Part shown: piece after piece, positions 1 through 7,376 of the stretch | Layout of the letters: each line of letters begins with the position of its first letter | Numbering within the stretch: the first letter of the stretch is position 1 | From: Bacteroidaceae bacterium | GTDB lineage: Bacteria; Bacteroidota; Bacteroidia; Bacteroidales; Bacteroidaceae | DNA length: 36,101 nt | Direction of reading: 5' to 3' | NCBI GenBank assembly: GCA_017558175.1 | Contig: JAFYWH010000040.1 | Location: 1 to 36,101, forward strand | Notes under the pieces: generated by a model | What the model saw: the letters and a program-made list of their open reading frames with translations, nothing else | What the model was told of the DNA's origin: nothing | The model's database searches: none | Translations under genes and position numbers: made by a program

Positions 1-1
1 C

Positions 2-121
2 ATCTTGAAGAATCATCACCATAAGGACAAGAAAGCCTCAGTCAAAAGGAAAAGAATGAAAGCAGCATGGGATGAAGATTATCTTAAAAGTTTACTAATA
101 GCCTGGTTAAAAGCATTTTAA
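2..121 (+). CDS. Transposase C-terminal fragment (ISAs1-like), 5' end outside window
   Basis: An open frame enters from the left edge and stops with TAA at 119-121, giving 39 residues. The tail is very basic and contains KRKRMKAAWDEDYLKSLL. A KRKR-x-KA-xx-D-x-DYL pattern close to the C-terminus is, as I recall, typical of ISAs1/H-repeat-associated transposases. The DDE catalytic core lies outside the window, so activity cannot be judged. The adjacent terminal repeat at 121-138 supports a transposase rather than an unrelated basic protein. Family confidence is moderate. Confidence 0.55.
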   Translation: MLKNHHHKDKKASVKRKRMKAAWDEDYLKSLLIAWLKAF

Positions 122-138
122 TTCATGCGTTTTCTCTG
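121..138 (+). repeat. IS terminal inverted repeat, right end
   Basis: ATTCATGCGTTTTCTCTG is the exact reverse complement of 35961-35978. Identity stops at both sides of the 18 bases. It overlaps the last base of the transposase stop codon. Confidence 0.75.
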
Positions 139-367
139 TTTCTTCTATTGCTATAATACGTTTTTCAATTATGGGATTTATGTCCTTCAATTGTAGGATG
201 TATGTTTGTCGTTTGAAGAATGTAAATTCCACACTTATAGAACAAACTAAGTTTCATGGCAAAGATACTTAATTTCTCTGAATGAAGTGTTTAGTTAATA
301 GAGGAAATTAATAAATGCCTCGTAACTCAATTTGAAAAATGGCTTAGTTTAGACATCTTTTCGGTCT

Positions 368-451
368 ATTCCTCTCGGTTTTATCGAAAAATGTATGCTT
401 ATTCCTCTCGGTTTTATCAAAAAACACTTATTTATTCCTCTCGGTTTTATC
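368..451. repeat. Three direct repeats with exact 33-bp period (iteron-like)
   Basis: The 18-mer ATTCCTCTCGGTTTTATC occurs at 368-385, 401-418 and 434-451, identical each time and separated by exactly 15 non-conserved bases. A 33-bp period is close to three helical turns and is also 11 codons. The period keeps a plus-strand frame open, so 395-490 would encode a 31-residue peptide with a repeated IPLGFI motif. No ribosome-binding site supports that peptide. Confidence 0.85.
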
Positions 452-664
452 GGATTTTTGTATTACTGTAATGAAAAAGGAACAAAGTGATGAATTTGCT
501 CGTTTGTTGCCGTAACACAGATTCGGCACTCTAACCGCTTGAAACAGAGCGGGAATGACGCAAGTGAAGGAGTGATGTTTTATCTATATGCGTAAATAGA
601 GACTCCCTAGAGATATATAACTGAAAAAGTTTGTAAAACTACTGCGTTGAAAAGATTTGTTTTT

Positions 665-672
665 TATCTTTG
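665..672 (+). promoter_or_regulatory. Probable -7 box for the DUF3990-remnant operon
   Basis: TATCTTTG fits the Bacteroidetes -7 consensus TAnnTTTG and lies about 37 bp before the ATG at 709. I see no well-placed -33 TTG, so the call rests on the -7 box and position. Confidence 0.45.
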
Positions 673-692
673 CAGTAACCAAATCAAAAGAT

Positions 693-699
693 AAGGAGG
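693..699 (+). promoter_or_regulatory. Strong Shine-Dalgarno site
   Basis: AAGGAGG lies 9 bases before the ATG at 709. A canonical Shine-Dalgarno site is uncommon among the genes of this window, where leaders are mostly AT-rich, and it fixes the start of the short DUF3990-like ORF. Confidence 0.6.
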
Positions 700-708
700 A
701 TAATTAGG

Positions 709-831
709 ATGAAGTTATATCATGGTAGTAATGTGCCGGTAAAGGTTCCCGAAATCAGGTCTGTTGGGTTTTACACAGATTTTGGTTACGGGTTTTATTG
801 CACGGCTTTTGAAAACAGTTATGCTTTATGA
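709..831 (+). pseudogene. Truncated DUF3990-family protein (N-terminal 40 residues)
   Basis: The 40-residue frame begins MKLYHGSN, the hallmark N-terminus of DUF3990 proteins, and includes a DFGYGFYCT segment matching the next conserved block (DFGxGFY). Family members are usually about 150-170 residues, so roughly three quarters is missing. It has a strong Shine-Dalgarno site and its TGA overlaps the start of the next gene (ATGA at 828-831), so translation may still be coupled to the downstream ORF. DUF3990 proteins often sit beside small partner genes in Bacteroidetes and Firmicutes; their function is not established to my knowledge. It may be a deletion remnant or a reduced leader ORF. Confidence 0.6.
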
Positions 832-1301
832 CAAATATCTATTTCTCCGATGAGGAAGTAACGGTAAACGACCTTTACTTTGTGTGCTATATGGTGGAGC
901 GTATAGCCCGTCAGTTGAAGCAACCCAATAAATATGTGGTAAATGCGTTGGGTAAGCAAGTATTGCAGGAAAAGCTTTCGTTGGCCAATGTCTTGCATTG
1001 CGAGAATCCCGATGCGGTGGCATACGATTGGATAGAAGCATACGGCTTGCAATCGGGAGTGTATGATGTAAGTAAGGTAAATCCTCAGTATACCGATCAT
1101 ATACCTACAGCTACCCAAATGGGAAAGGTGTATAGCCGGCTTGTCGTCAGTACTTTGCAGGAAGGTGAAGATTATGCCGATGGGATGATTCGTATCTATA
1201 ACCATCCCATCTGTGAAATCATCGATGACTACAATAGTAGTGCCTATTATGAACCCTCGTATGTGTTGACACGTAGCTATTGGGCAGGTAGCTTTAATTG
1301 A
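828..1301 (+). CDS. Small protein of a DUF3990/DUF3791-associated family
   Basis: The 157-residue protein overlaps the truncated DUF3990 gene by four bases (ATGA). No signal peptide or membrane segment is visible. Residues about 14-75 form a helical region (NDLYFVCYMVERIARQL, then a block ending in HCENPDAVAYDWIEAYGL) of a type I associate with small proteins encoded beside DUF3990 genes. The C-terminus contains IDDYNSS. I cannot assign a biochemical activity. It may be the orphaned partner of the broken upstream gene, in a toxin-antitoxin-like or accessory locus next to an IS. The start at 828 is chosen because of the overlap; there is an in-frame stop at 810. Confidence 0.7.
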   Translation: MTNIYFSDEEVTVNDLYFVCYMVERIARQLKQPNKYVVNALGKQVLQEKLSLANVLHCENPDAVAYDWIEAYGLQSGVYDVSKVNPQYTDHIPTATQMGKVYSRLVVSTLQEGEDYADGMIRIYNHPICEIIDDYNSSAYYEPSYVLTRSYWAGSFN

Positions 1302-1309
1302 AAGTTGAA

Positions 1310-3193
1310 TTACAGCAAATAGCCATGCGCTTTCAACTTGTCGATAAAGGCTTTTTGTTGTTTCTTCTCGACCAGAATTTTGTATCCTTCGGCACGAATG
1401 AGGATGGATTTCAGAAGAGGGTCGGTAGAAAGCAGTTGAATCAGTTCCTTGTTATTGCCGTCTAACTGATAGATGACGTATTTGTCGACACCGATAGGCT
1501 TTAACGGATGGCATTGACGAAGCAATGATTCGAAAAAGGCTGTCCATACTTCCGGAATGTCTTTGCTGATAAAACGTTTGAAGAAGTCTATCTTATCTTT
1601 TACGTCCTTTTCATTTCGGCAATTCTTCAAAAAACTTTCGTTGCTCATCATATATCGGCGGTTGCCGATAGGGATGGCTGTATCCGTCAGCAAGGATTCG
1701 TAAGGGTTGTTTTCCTTTAGCGAGCGAATGACCAGACGCTGTTCATCCAAATGGAATAGTTCTTCCGTATCAGTGTTCTGAGGTGGGGTATAGCTTGGGG
1801 TTATATGGAGAACATATTTCCCCAATTCGGTCAGACGGACATATTGCAAAGTGTCAAAGTCCGAAGCATCGTCCATGTTCCTTTGGCGGTATGCCACTTT
1901 CACCAATCCTAATCCTGCCATGGTATAAAGTAATCCTTTCAAGCAAGGAATGCCCAAATGCTTGATGATGTTGGATAAGCAAACAAATTCGCCGGTTTCA
2001 TTATTCACCAAGTTAAGTTTGTCCATATAGTAAGGCTCGAATATTTGTAACGGGTTGATTCCTTTTGGAAATATCAAAAGTTGGTCAATTATGCCCTGAA
2101 CAGATATCCAACCGTGCATGGAGGGGATGAGAGCAGTGAAAGCCGATAAAATAAGTGACTGAATGGTTGAATCGGCAACGACAGAAGATTTAATCCCAAC
2201 GATATGAGGAAACAAGAAAGATGTGCATGAAACATAGCGAAAACTCAATACGGTATGTAGATTCTTCAACAAATCTTCTGCCGGTTGTTTCTTGTATTTC
2301 TTGTTATGTTCGAACAGTAATGCCATGGTTGGAAGCATTGTCGAGGCACGCAATTGTGAAAGAGGATTGGTTTTGTCTGCCTCGAAAAACTCTTTCATGC
2401 AAAGCTGGCCGGATACTTTCTTGAGGGTGGTTGCAAGCATCTTGGTCTTTCCCATGCACAGAATGCCTTGTTCGTACAGGGCTTGCAGGATAGGGTAGTA
2501 TTGTAGGAATGTCAACTCTCCATTAAAAACGGTGAGATTCTTTTCCGGTAATTCTTGATAATGGGGAATGATGTATTCTGTTGTTTCTGGGAAGAACAAT
2601 GGAGCGAACACATCTCTAAGAAACGACGGTAGATAATAATAAATAGTCGTTTCCCTGTATCCATATCGGTTTAATTTGTCTGAATGTGTCCGAGAGGTTC
2701 TGAACCAGCTTGTTTCGGGAAGCTTCTCCATATAATAATAGTATCTGTAATCGGATGGAGTAATCCATTTTTGCTCTCCGGTCCATTCGGCAAGCTGTTC
2801 TTGGCTGCAATACAGGTTTTTGATAATTTGCTTCCATGCAAAAACATCCTTGTCCGACAAAGAACGGATATAGTGTTCCATGTTCCGTCTGTCGGCGCAA
2901 AAGAATGCCAACAAGATGACCAAATCGTTTTTGTACATGGTTCCCTTCTTTGTCGCGATATGTTCAATATCGGATTTTTTCTGACGGTTGTCTTTATCGG
3001 AAACGACCTCTATCTTCTTATGCTTCAGCAAAGGGATTAAATTGTCTGCCAATGACTTTAATTCGGGTACGGTGAAACGCTCGAAGAGCTTCTTGAAGTG
3101 ATTGAAAGTATTCTCTTCCGGTTCATACAGACGGATGGCTCCCAACTGTATTGTTCCCATTTCCTTATCTTCAAATAATGTCTTTTTCTTCAT
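1310..3193 (-). CDS. Companion protein of SNF2 helicase, 627 aa, function unknown
   Basis: This 627-residue soluble protein begins MKKKTLFEDKEMG, only 7 bases after the SNF2 stop, so the two are surely co-transcribed. No catalytic motif is visible. Residues about 400-470 look like a winged-helix region (KYVLHI and flanking strands). The last 65 residues, with spaced leucines followed by YKILVEKKQQKAFIDKLKAHGY, resemble the pattern of the Helicase_C_3 (XPB/Ssl2-like) C-terminal domain, here without a helicase core. The inference is a DNA-binding or regulatory partner of the adjacent SNF2 ATPase. I know similar paired genes in other Bacteroidales only as hypothetical proteins. Confidence 0.75.
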   Translation of the reverse strand: MKKKTLFEDKEMGTIQLGAIRLYEPEENTFNHFKKLFERFTVPELKSLADNLIPLLKHKKIEVVSDKDNRQKKSDIEHIATKKGTMYKNDLVILLAFFCADRRNMEHYIRSLSDKDVFAWKQIIKNLYCSQEQLAEWTGEQKWITPSDYRYYYYMEKLPETSWFRTSRTHSDKLNRYGYRETTIYYYLPSFLRDVFAPLFFPETTEYIIPHYQELPEKNLTVFNGELTFLQYYPILQALYEQGILCMGKTKMLATTLKKVSGQLCMKEFFEADKTNPLSQLRASTMLPTMALLFEHNKKYKKQPAEDLLKNLHTVLSFRYVSCTSFLFPHIVGIKSSVVADSTIQSLILSAFTALIPSMHGWISVQGIIDQLLIFPKGINPLQIFEPYYMDKLNLVNNETGEFVCLSNIIKHLGIPCLKGLLYTMAGLGLVKVAYRQRNMDDASDFDTLQYVRLTELGKYVLHITPSYTPPQNTDTEELFHLDEQRLVIRSLKENNPYESLLTDTAIPIGNRRYMMSNESFLKNCRNEKDVKDKIDFFKRFISKDIPEVWTAFFESLLRQCHPLKPIGVDKYVIYQLDGNNKELIQLLSTDPLLKSILIRAEGYKILVEKKQQKAFIDKLKAHGYLL

Positions 3194-3200
3194 GGTTGTC

Positions 3201-5996
3201 TTAGCTTAAAATGAATTGGATGTCTTCTTCCGTCAACAGCTTGGTGGAAGAAGCATCGTTCCCAATCAATCCGGCAAAAAGTTCTGCCTTCTGTTGTTGC
3301 AACAGGCAAATCTTTTCTTCGATACTGTTTTGGGTAATTAATGAATAGCACAGCACTTTTGCTTTCTGACCGAACCGATGCAATCGGTTGATAGCTTGTT
3401 CTTCGGCTGCCTTGTTCCACCAGGGTTCGAAGATGAAGACTGTGTCGGCTGCTGTGAGATTCAATCCTACGCCACCGGTCTTGAGGGTCATCAGCAAGAC
3501 TTTACAATGGGGATTGTTCTGAAAGCGTTCCACGACTCCTTTGCGGTCATTCGTAGAACCGGTCATGCAAGCAAAGTCTATTCCGGCTTCATTCAGCTTT
3601 TCACTTACTAATTCGATACCGGCTATATAATTGAAGAATATCACAACCTTGTGCCCGTTCCATACGGCATCGGTTATCATTTCTACCAATGTGCTAATCT
3701 TGGGTGAAGCTATTTGGCCGTCGGTCATGCTTTCGGGTACAGAAGCAATACGGCGTAATTCATTCAACGCTTGAAACATCACGAACTGTGATTTCTGTAT
3801 CCCTTCGGATGCGATGGTGTTTTTTACATACCGTTGGTAGAAATTTCGTCGTTCGTTGTAGAAGTCGGCATGTTCTTTTTCCATTTCTACATAAAGCGTT
3901 TGGTCAATGCGGTCGGGAAGTTCCTTCAGTACATCTTTTTTCAAACGACGGAGCAGGAAAGGGAAAATCTTCCGGCGAAGTCCTTGTAAGACATCCTTGT
4001 CGTTGTCCTTTTGGATGGGATAAGTATATCGGGCATTGAAATCTTCCAACGAACCAAACATGGCGGGATTAAGGAAGCGGAATAGGGAGTACAGCTCAGT
4101 CAGGTTGTTCTCGATAGGAGTACCGCTCAATGCTAACCGGTGCTTGGCTTGCAGAAGGTGGATGGCTTGGGTGGTTTGCGAAGAAACATTCTTGATGTTC
4201 TGCGATTCGTCCAGTATGACATAGTGGAACTTTTGTTTACAGAATGATTCGGCATCATTTCGGACGATGGCGTATGTGGAGAGCACTAACTGATGAGTGA
4301 GTGCCTTTTGCATATCGCGTTGTAGCCCGTAATAAGTATAGACGGTTAATTGGGGCGCAAAGCGTTGCAATTCATTCTGCCAATTGAAGATGAGGCTCTT
4401 GGGCATAACAATCAGTGTCGGTTCTTTGGTCTGGGGATAAATGCGAGCTAACATGGCAATGGTCTGCAAGGTCTTTCCAAGCCCCATGTCATCGGCCAGA
4501 CAACCACCTAAATTGTTCTCATATAGATAGTTTATCCATTTTACACCTTCTTGTTGATAATTTCTCAATTGGGCGTTAACTTGGGTGAATCTCATCCGTT
4601 GTTTGGAGAGTTCATTGAATCCTTCGAATACTTTATGATGGCGTTCGAAGACTTCTCCTTTCATCCGCTCTTCTAGCATGCTTTCTACTTCGGGCAAATC
4701 GAAGAAGGAAATCTTGATGTTTTTGTTCCCTCTTTCTTGCTTGAATATGCGTTCCAGTCTTTTTACATAGCCATTGTCCACAATGGCACGGTTCCCATCC
4801 GATAGAAGGATGTATTTTTGTTTCTTGTATTGTTGGAGGAATTGTTTCAGACTGAAGTTTTCACCTTCTAATGTCAGATTTGCTTCACCTTCCAAAAAGT
4901 CGATGCCTGACCCGATGTTTATATTCAGTTTGGGTACAACCGGTTTTACCTTATAGTCTTTCAGATTTTCAGCACCCAATAATTGAAACTCCTTGACTAA
5001 TGAGGGCAGTGCTTGTAGGAGAAACGGTCCGGCTATTGTTTGTGGAATGATAAAGAAATCGTTGTCCCGATAGATTTCTTTAGCTGCTGCTTTGCTGGGT
5101 GCACATTGCATGATCTGCTTGTGAAGGGAGGCTGTTGCACTCTCGTTTGATTGTTGTGAAATGCGTTTCAGGATAATCTGATGTTCTATGGTAAGTGTAG
5201 CTATATACAGCAGGTCGAAATTCTGAAAGAAATCCAAGTCTGCATTGGGAAGCATTTGTGTGACACGTAAATAGAGTGCCATATCCGTATCTACCTTTTC
5301 AAAAACAATGGTAGGAATGGTCTCCACTTCGTTGGGCGAATAAACCAAAGTGTAGTTTTCGTATATGGGCACAATATTCTCCATGTAAGAATAGAATACG
5401 GATAAAAATTTCTCGAATAAATGCTCCGGGAAAGAAGACTTGAAGAAATCTAACTTATCATAATTCTCTCCAACCGATTGGATAGGATAAATGACATGGT
5501 CTGCCAATACAAAGATGTCCGTCAAGAATTTGAATTCAGGGATTTCCTTGTTCTCCACTTTTAAAGAGAAGGAGGTTGATATTTGACCGTCCTTCTTGTC
5601 GATGAAAAGCTGAGGAATAGCAGTCTCGGCAGAAACGGATATAGGTTCGGATTTGGCAGAAATCAAATTGTTGCATCTCAACAATTGATATAGAAGATAA
5701 GGATATTCTTTCAGATAAATCCGCTTGTCCGTTTCGTCCCAAGAAAAATAATTCTGTTGCTCTTTGCGGATAGTGTCAATGGAGCGGAGTACATGAAATG
5801 TCTCTCCGTTATACAAGCGATAATCAGGGTTTACTTCGGTATTTTTGTCATTGACTATGCTGACATAGGCATGTTTTTGTTCGTCAAAGGAAATTTGAAA
5901 AAACAATTTTTCCCGCGTTCCCATGCTGCCCTTGTGAACATGATTGATGTTGCCTCTTTTTAGAAAAGGTAGAAATTCTTCCATTCTTATATGCAT
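3201..5996 (-). CDS. SNF2-family DNA helicase/ATPase
   Basis: This 931-residue SF2 ATPase of the SNF2/Rad54 class has all helicase motifs: I (DDMGLGKTLQT, about residue 500), II (DESQ, about 600), III (SGTPIENN, about 625), V (KTGGVGLNLTAAD, about 845) and VI (INRLHRFGQ, about 868). The first 450 residues are a family-specific region with no recognised domain. Such proteins translocate on double-stranded DNA and remodel protein-DNA complexes; the bacterial role is mostly unknown. The minus promoter at 6010-6039 would place transcription start only about 7-10 bases before the first ATG, so the second Met (codon at 5984, MEEFLPFL) is a credible alternative start. It forms an operon with the 627-residue partner. 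Confidence 0.92.
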   Translation of the reverse strand: MHIRMEEFLPFLKRGNINHVHKGSMGTREKLFFQISFDEQKHAYVSIVNDKNTEVNPDYRLYNGETFHVLRSIDTIRKEQQNYFSWDETDKRIYLKEYPYLLYQLLRCNNLISAKSEPISVSAETAIPQLFIDKKDGQISTSFSLKVENKEIPEFKFLTDIFVLADHVIYPIQSVGENYDKLDFFKSSFPEHLFEKFLSVFYSYMENIVPIYENYTLVYSPNEVETIPTIVFEKVDTDMALYLRVTQMLPNADLDFFQNFDLLYIATLTIEHQIILKRISQQSNESATASLHKQIMQCAPSKAAAKEIYRDNDFFIIPQTIAGPFLLQALPSLVKEFQLLGAENLKDYKVKPVVPKLNINIGSGIDFLEGEANLTLEGENFSLKQFLQQYKKQKYILLSDGNRAIVDNGYVKRLERIFKQERGNKNIKISFFDLPEVESMLEERMKGEVFERHHKVFEGFNELSKQRMRFTQVNAQLRNYQQEGVKWINYLYENNLGGCLADDMGLGKTLQTIAMLARIYPQTKEPTLIVMPKSLIFNWQNELQRFAPQLTVYTYYGLQRDMQKALTHQLVLSTYAIVRNDAESFCKQKFHYVILDESQNIKNVSSQTTQAIHLLQAKHRLALSGTPIENNLTELYSLFRFLNPAMFGSLEDFNARYTYPIQKDNDKDVLQGLRRKIFPFLLRRLKKDVLKELPDRIDQTLYVEMEKEHADFYNERRNFYQRYVKNTIASEGIQKSQFVMFQALNELRRIASVPESMTDGQIASPKISTLVEMITDAVWNGHKVVIFFNYIAGIELVSEKLNEAGIDFACMTGSTNDRKGVVERFQNNPHCKVLLMTLKTGGVGLNLTAADTVFIFEPWWNKAAEEQAINRLHRFGQKAKVLCYSLITQNSIEEKICLLQQQKAELFAGLIGNDASSTKLLTEEDIQFILS

Positions 5997-6009
5997 TTTG
6001 TTAATGTTG

Positions 6010-6039
6010 CAAATTTAAAGAATGAATCGGAATTGACAA
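6010..6039 (-). promoter_or_regulatory. Promoter of the SNF2 operon
   Basis: On the minus strand TTG (6039-6037) is followed after 19 bp by TAAATTTG (6017-6010), a full Bacteroidetes-type promoter. Its -33 element overlaps that of the divergent channel gene inside the palindrome ATTGACAAT (6032-6040). Confidence 0.7.
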
Positions 6040-6062
6040 TACAAAAGAAAGCGTTATCTTTG
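6033..6062 (+). promoter_or_regulatory. Promoter of the YbdG-like channel gene
   Basis: TTG (6033-6035), 19 bp, TATCTTTG (6055-6062), then ATG at 6083. Spacing and boxes match the Bacteroidetes housekeeping consensus. Confidence 0.75.
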
Positions 6063-6082
6063 GACGTTTAAAAGAAAGAATT

Positions 6083-7279
6083 ATGGAAACAATCAATAAT
6101 GAATTGGTAATGTGGTTGCAACAAATGGGGGCAGCCGAAGGATTGGCAAAATGGATTATCCGCATAGGAGTGTTTTTGGTCATTTTGCTAATCATATATG
6201 TGTTCGACAGAATTTGTAGAAAAACAATTATACCGCTGGTGCAGAAACTGACTTCCAAAACACAAAGCACTTGGGACGATTATTTGCTCAGTGAAAAGGT
6301 GTTGGATAATGTTTGCCATCTTGTACCGCCGGTGGTGTTTTATGCTTTGATTCCTTTGGCTTTCTCTGCCGAATCAAATCTGCTTGCCTTGTTGCTGAAG
6401 GCATGTCACATCTATATTGTGGTGATTGCGATGAAGTTGGTTTGTGCGGTTATCACTTCGTTGTATACCATTTCGAGCGAGCATGAGAAGTTGAAGAACC
6501 ATTCGCTCAAAGGTTTCTATCAGATGTTGAAACTGCTGGTGGTTTGTGTCGGTGCAATTGTAATAATCGGTGAGTTGATAGGTAAGAACCCGATTACCAT
6601 TTTGGCGGGTTTGGGTGCTGGTGCGGCGGTCTTGATGCTTGTTTTTCAAGACACCATCAAAGGCTTGGTGGCCGGTATCCAGCTTGTTGCTAATGATATG
6701 GTTCGTGTGGACGACTGGATTACCATGCCGAAGTATGGTGCCGATGGAGATGTCATGGAAGTGTCCTTGACTACCGTGAAGGTTCGCAATTGGGATAAGA
6801 CTATAACCACCGTGCCTCCCTATGCCTTGGTGAACGATTCTTTCCAGAATTGGCGAGGAATGTTTGATATTGGTGGCCGACGGGTGAAGCGTTCCATCAA
6901 CATCGATATGAACACGGTACGTTTCTGTACGGAAGAGGAGTTGGCATACTTCAAGCAACAACCTTGGATGGAGGGTTTCGAGGAAACAGGTAAGGAAGAG
7001 GTGAACCTGTACATCTTCCGTCATTATGTAATGTATTACCTGACACATCATCCGAAAGTGAACCAGGAGATGATTATGACGGTGCGTCAATTACAACCTA
7101 CGGCTCACGGATTGCCTATCGAACTCTATTTCTTCTCGGCCAATACGGCTTGGCTCCGTTACGAGCATCTGCAAGCCGAAGTGTTTGACCATGTGTTGGC
7201 CATGCTTCACCAGTTTGACCTTAAGGTGTTCCAAAGTCCTACGGGGTTGGATGTGCAGAAATTAGCATCGGAAAAGTAA
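6083..7279 (+). CDS. ybdG: MscS-family mechanosensitive channel, YbdG-like
   Basis: This 398-residue inner-membrane protein has about five hydrophobic segments in the first 190 residues. The MscS pore/beta-domain core follows (GLGAGAAVLMLVFQDTIKG, about 173-191), then the soluble domain with DDWITMPKYGADGDV and VKVRNWDKTITTVP. These blocks closely match E. coli YbdG (MscM) rather than classical MscS, and the roughly 400-residue length agrees. The expected role is a tension-gated channel easing hypo-osmotic stress. It is transcribed divergently from the SNF2 operon from a clear promoter. The efflux operon follows 71 bp downstream; a hairpin with a T-run at 7301-7376 may separate the two transcripts. 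Confidence 0.9.
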   Translation: METINNELVMWLQQMGAAEGLAKWIIRIGVFLVILLIIYVFDRICRKTIIPLVQKLTSKTQSTWDDYLLSEKVLDNVCHLVPPVVFYALIPLAFSAESNLLALLLKACHIYIVVIAMKLVCAVITSLYTISSEHEKLKNHSLKGFYQMLKLLVVCVGAIVIIGELIGKNPITILAGLGAGAAVLMLVFQDTIKGLVAGIQLVANDMVRVDDWITMPKYGADGDVMEVSLTTVKVRNWDKTITTVPPYALVNDSFQNWRGMFDIGGRRVKRSINIDMNTVRFCTEEELAYFKQQPWMEGFEETGKEEVNLYIFRHYVMYYLTHHPKVNQEMIMTVRQLQPTAHGLPIELYFFSANTAWLRYEHLQAEVFDHVLAMLHQFDLKVFQSPTGLDVQKLASEK

Positions 7280-7300
7280 GCTAAATAAGTTAAAGATAGC

Positions 7301-7376
7301 AACCAAACGTATTCTTGTCTGTTATTGCTTAGCATAAAAAGTAATACACCATGACAAGAATACGTTTGGTTTTTTA
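7301..7376 (+). promoter_or_regulatory. 19-bp perfect hairpin with T-run overlapping the start of the efflux operon
   Basis: AACCAAACGTATTCTTGTC (7301-7319) is perfectly complementary to 7353-7371, with a 33-base loop that can itself pair partially. The right arm starts at the G of the ATG (7351-7353) and covers codons 2-7 of the outer-membrane factor gene; T residues follow. It could terminate the channel-gene transcript, attenuate the efflux operon, or mask its translation start. No TAnnTTTG promoter was found between 7280 and 7350. Confidence 0.7.

Larger units (their letters stand above)
1..138 (+). mobile_element. 3' end of an ISAs1-like insertion sequence
   Basis: The window opens inside a coding sequence whose C-terminus ends at 121. 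The 18 bases directly from the stop codon (121-138) recur in inverted orientation at 35961-35978, where they would form the left end of a second copy. A short repeat abutting the stop codon of a transposase-like tail is the usual architecture of an IS right end, so I place the IS boundary at 138. Family assignment rests on the C-terminal sequence only and is tentative. Target duplications cannot be checked because the left end of this copy is outside the window. Confidence 0.65.
139..708. other. 570-bp non-coding stretch between IS end and DUF3990 remnant
   Basis: No convincing intact gene is visible. It contains three 33-bp-spaced repeats (368-451), a -7-like box at 665-672 and a Shine-Dalgarno sequence at 693-699. 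On the minus strand a short open frame without a good start runs from about 232 toward the IS end (residues such as VEFTFFKRQTYILQLKD) and continues into the IS repeat. It could be the remnant of a gene cut by the IS, but it is too short to name. A -7-like box (TATCTTTG, minus) sits at 260-267 with no recognisable -33 partner. Confidence 0.5.

Noticed and set aside
368-451. CRISPR array
   Set aside because: Repeats are only 18 bases and spacers 15 bases, with three units and no cas genes; dimensions do not fit CRISPR.
395-490. 31-residue leader peptide gene across the 33-bp repeats
   Set aside because: The frame is open only because the period is a multiple of three; no ribosome-binding site and no linked downstream gene.
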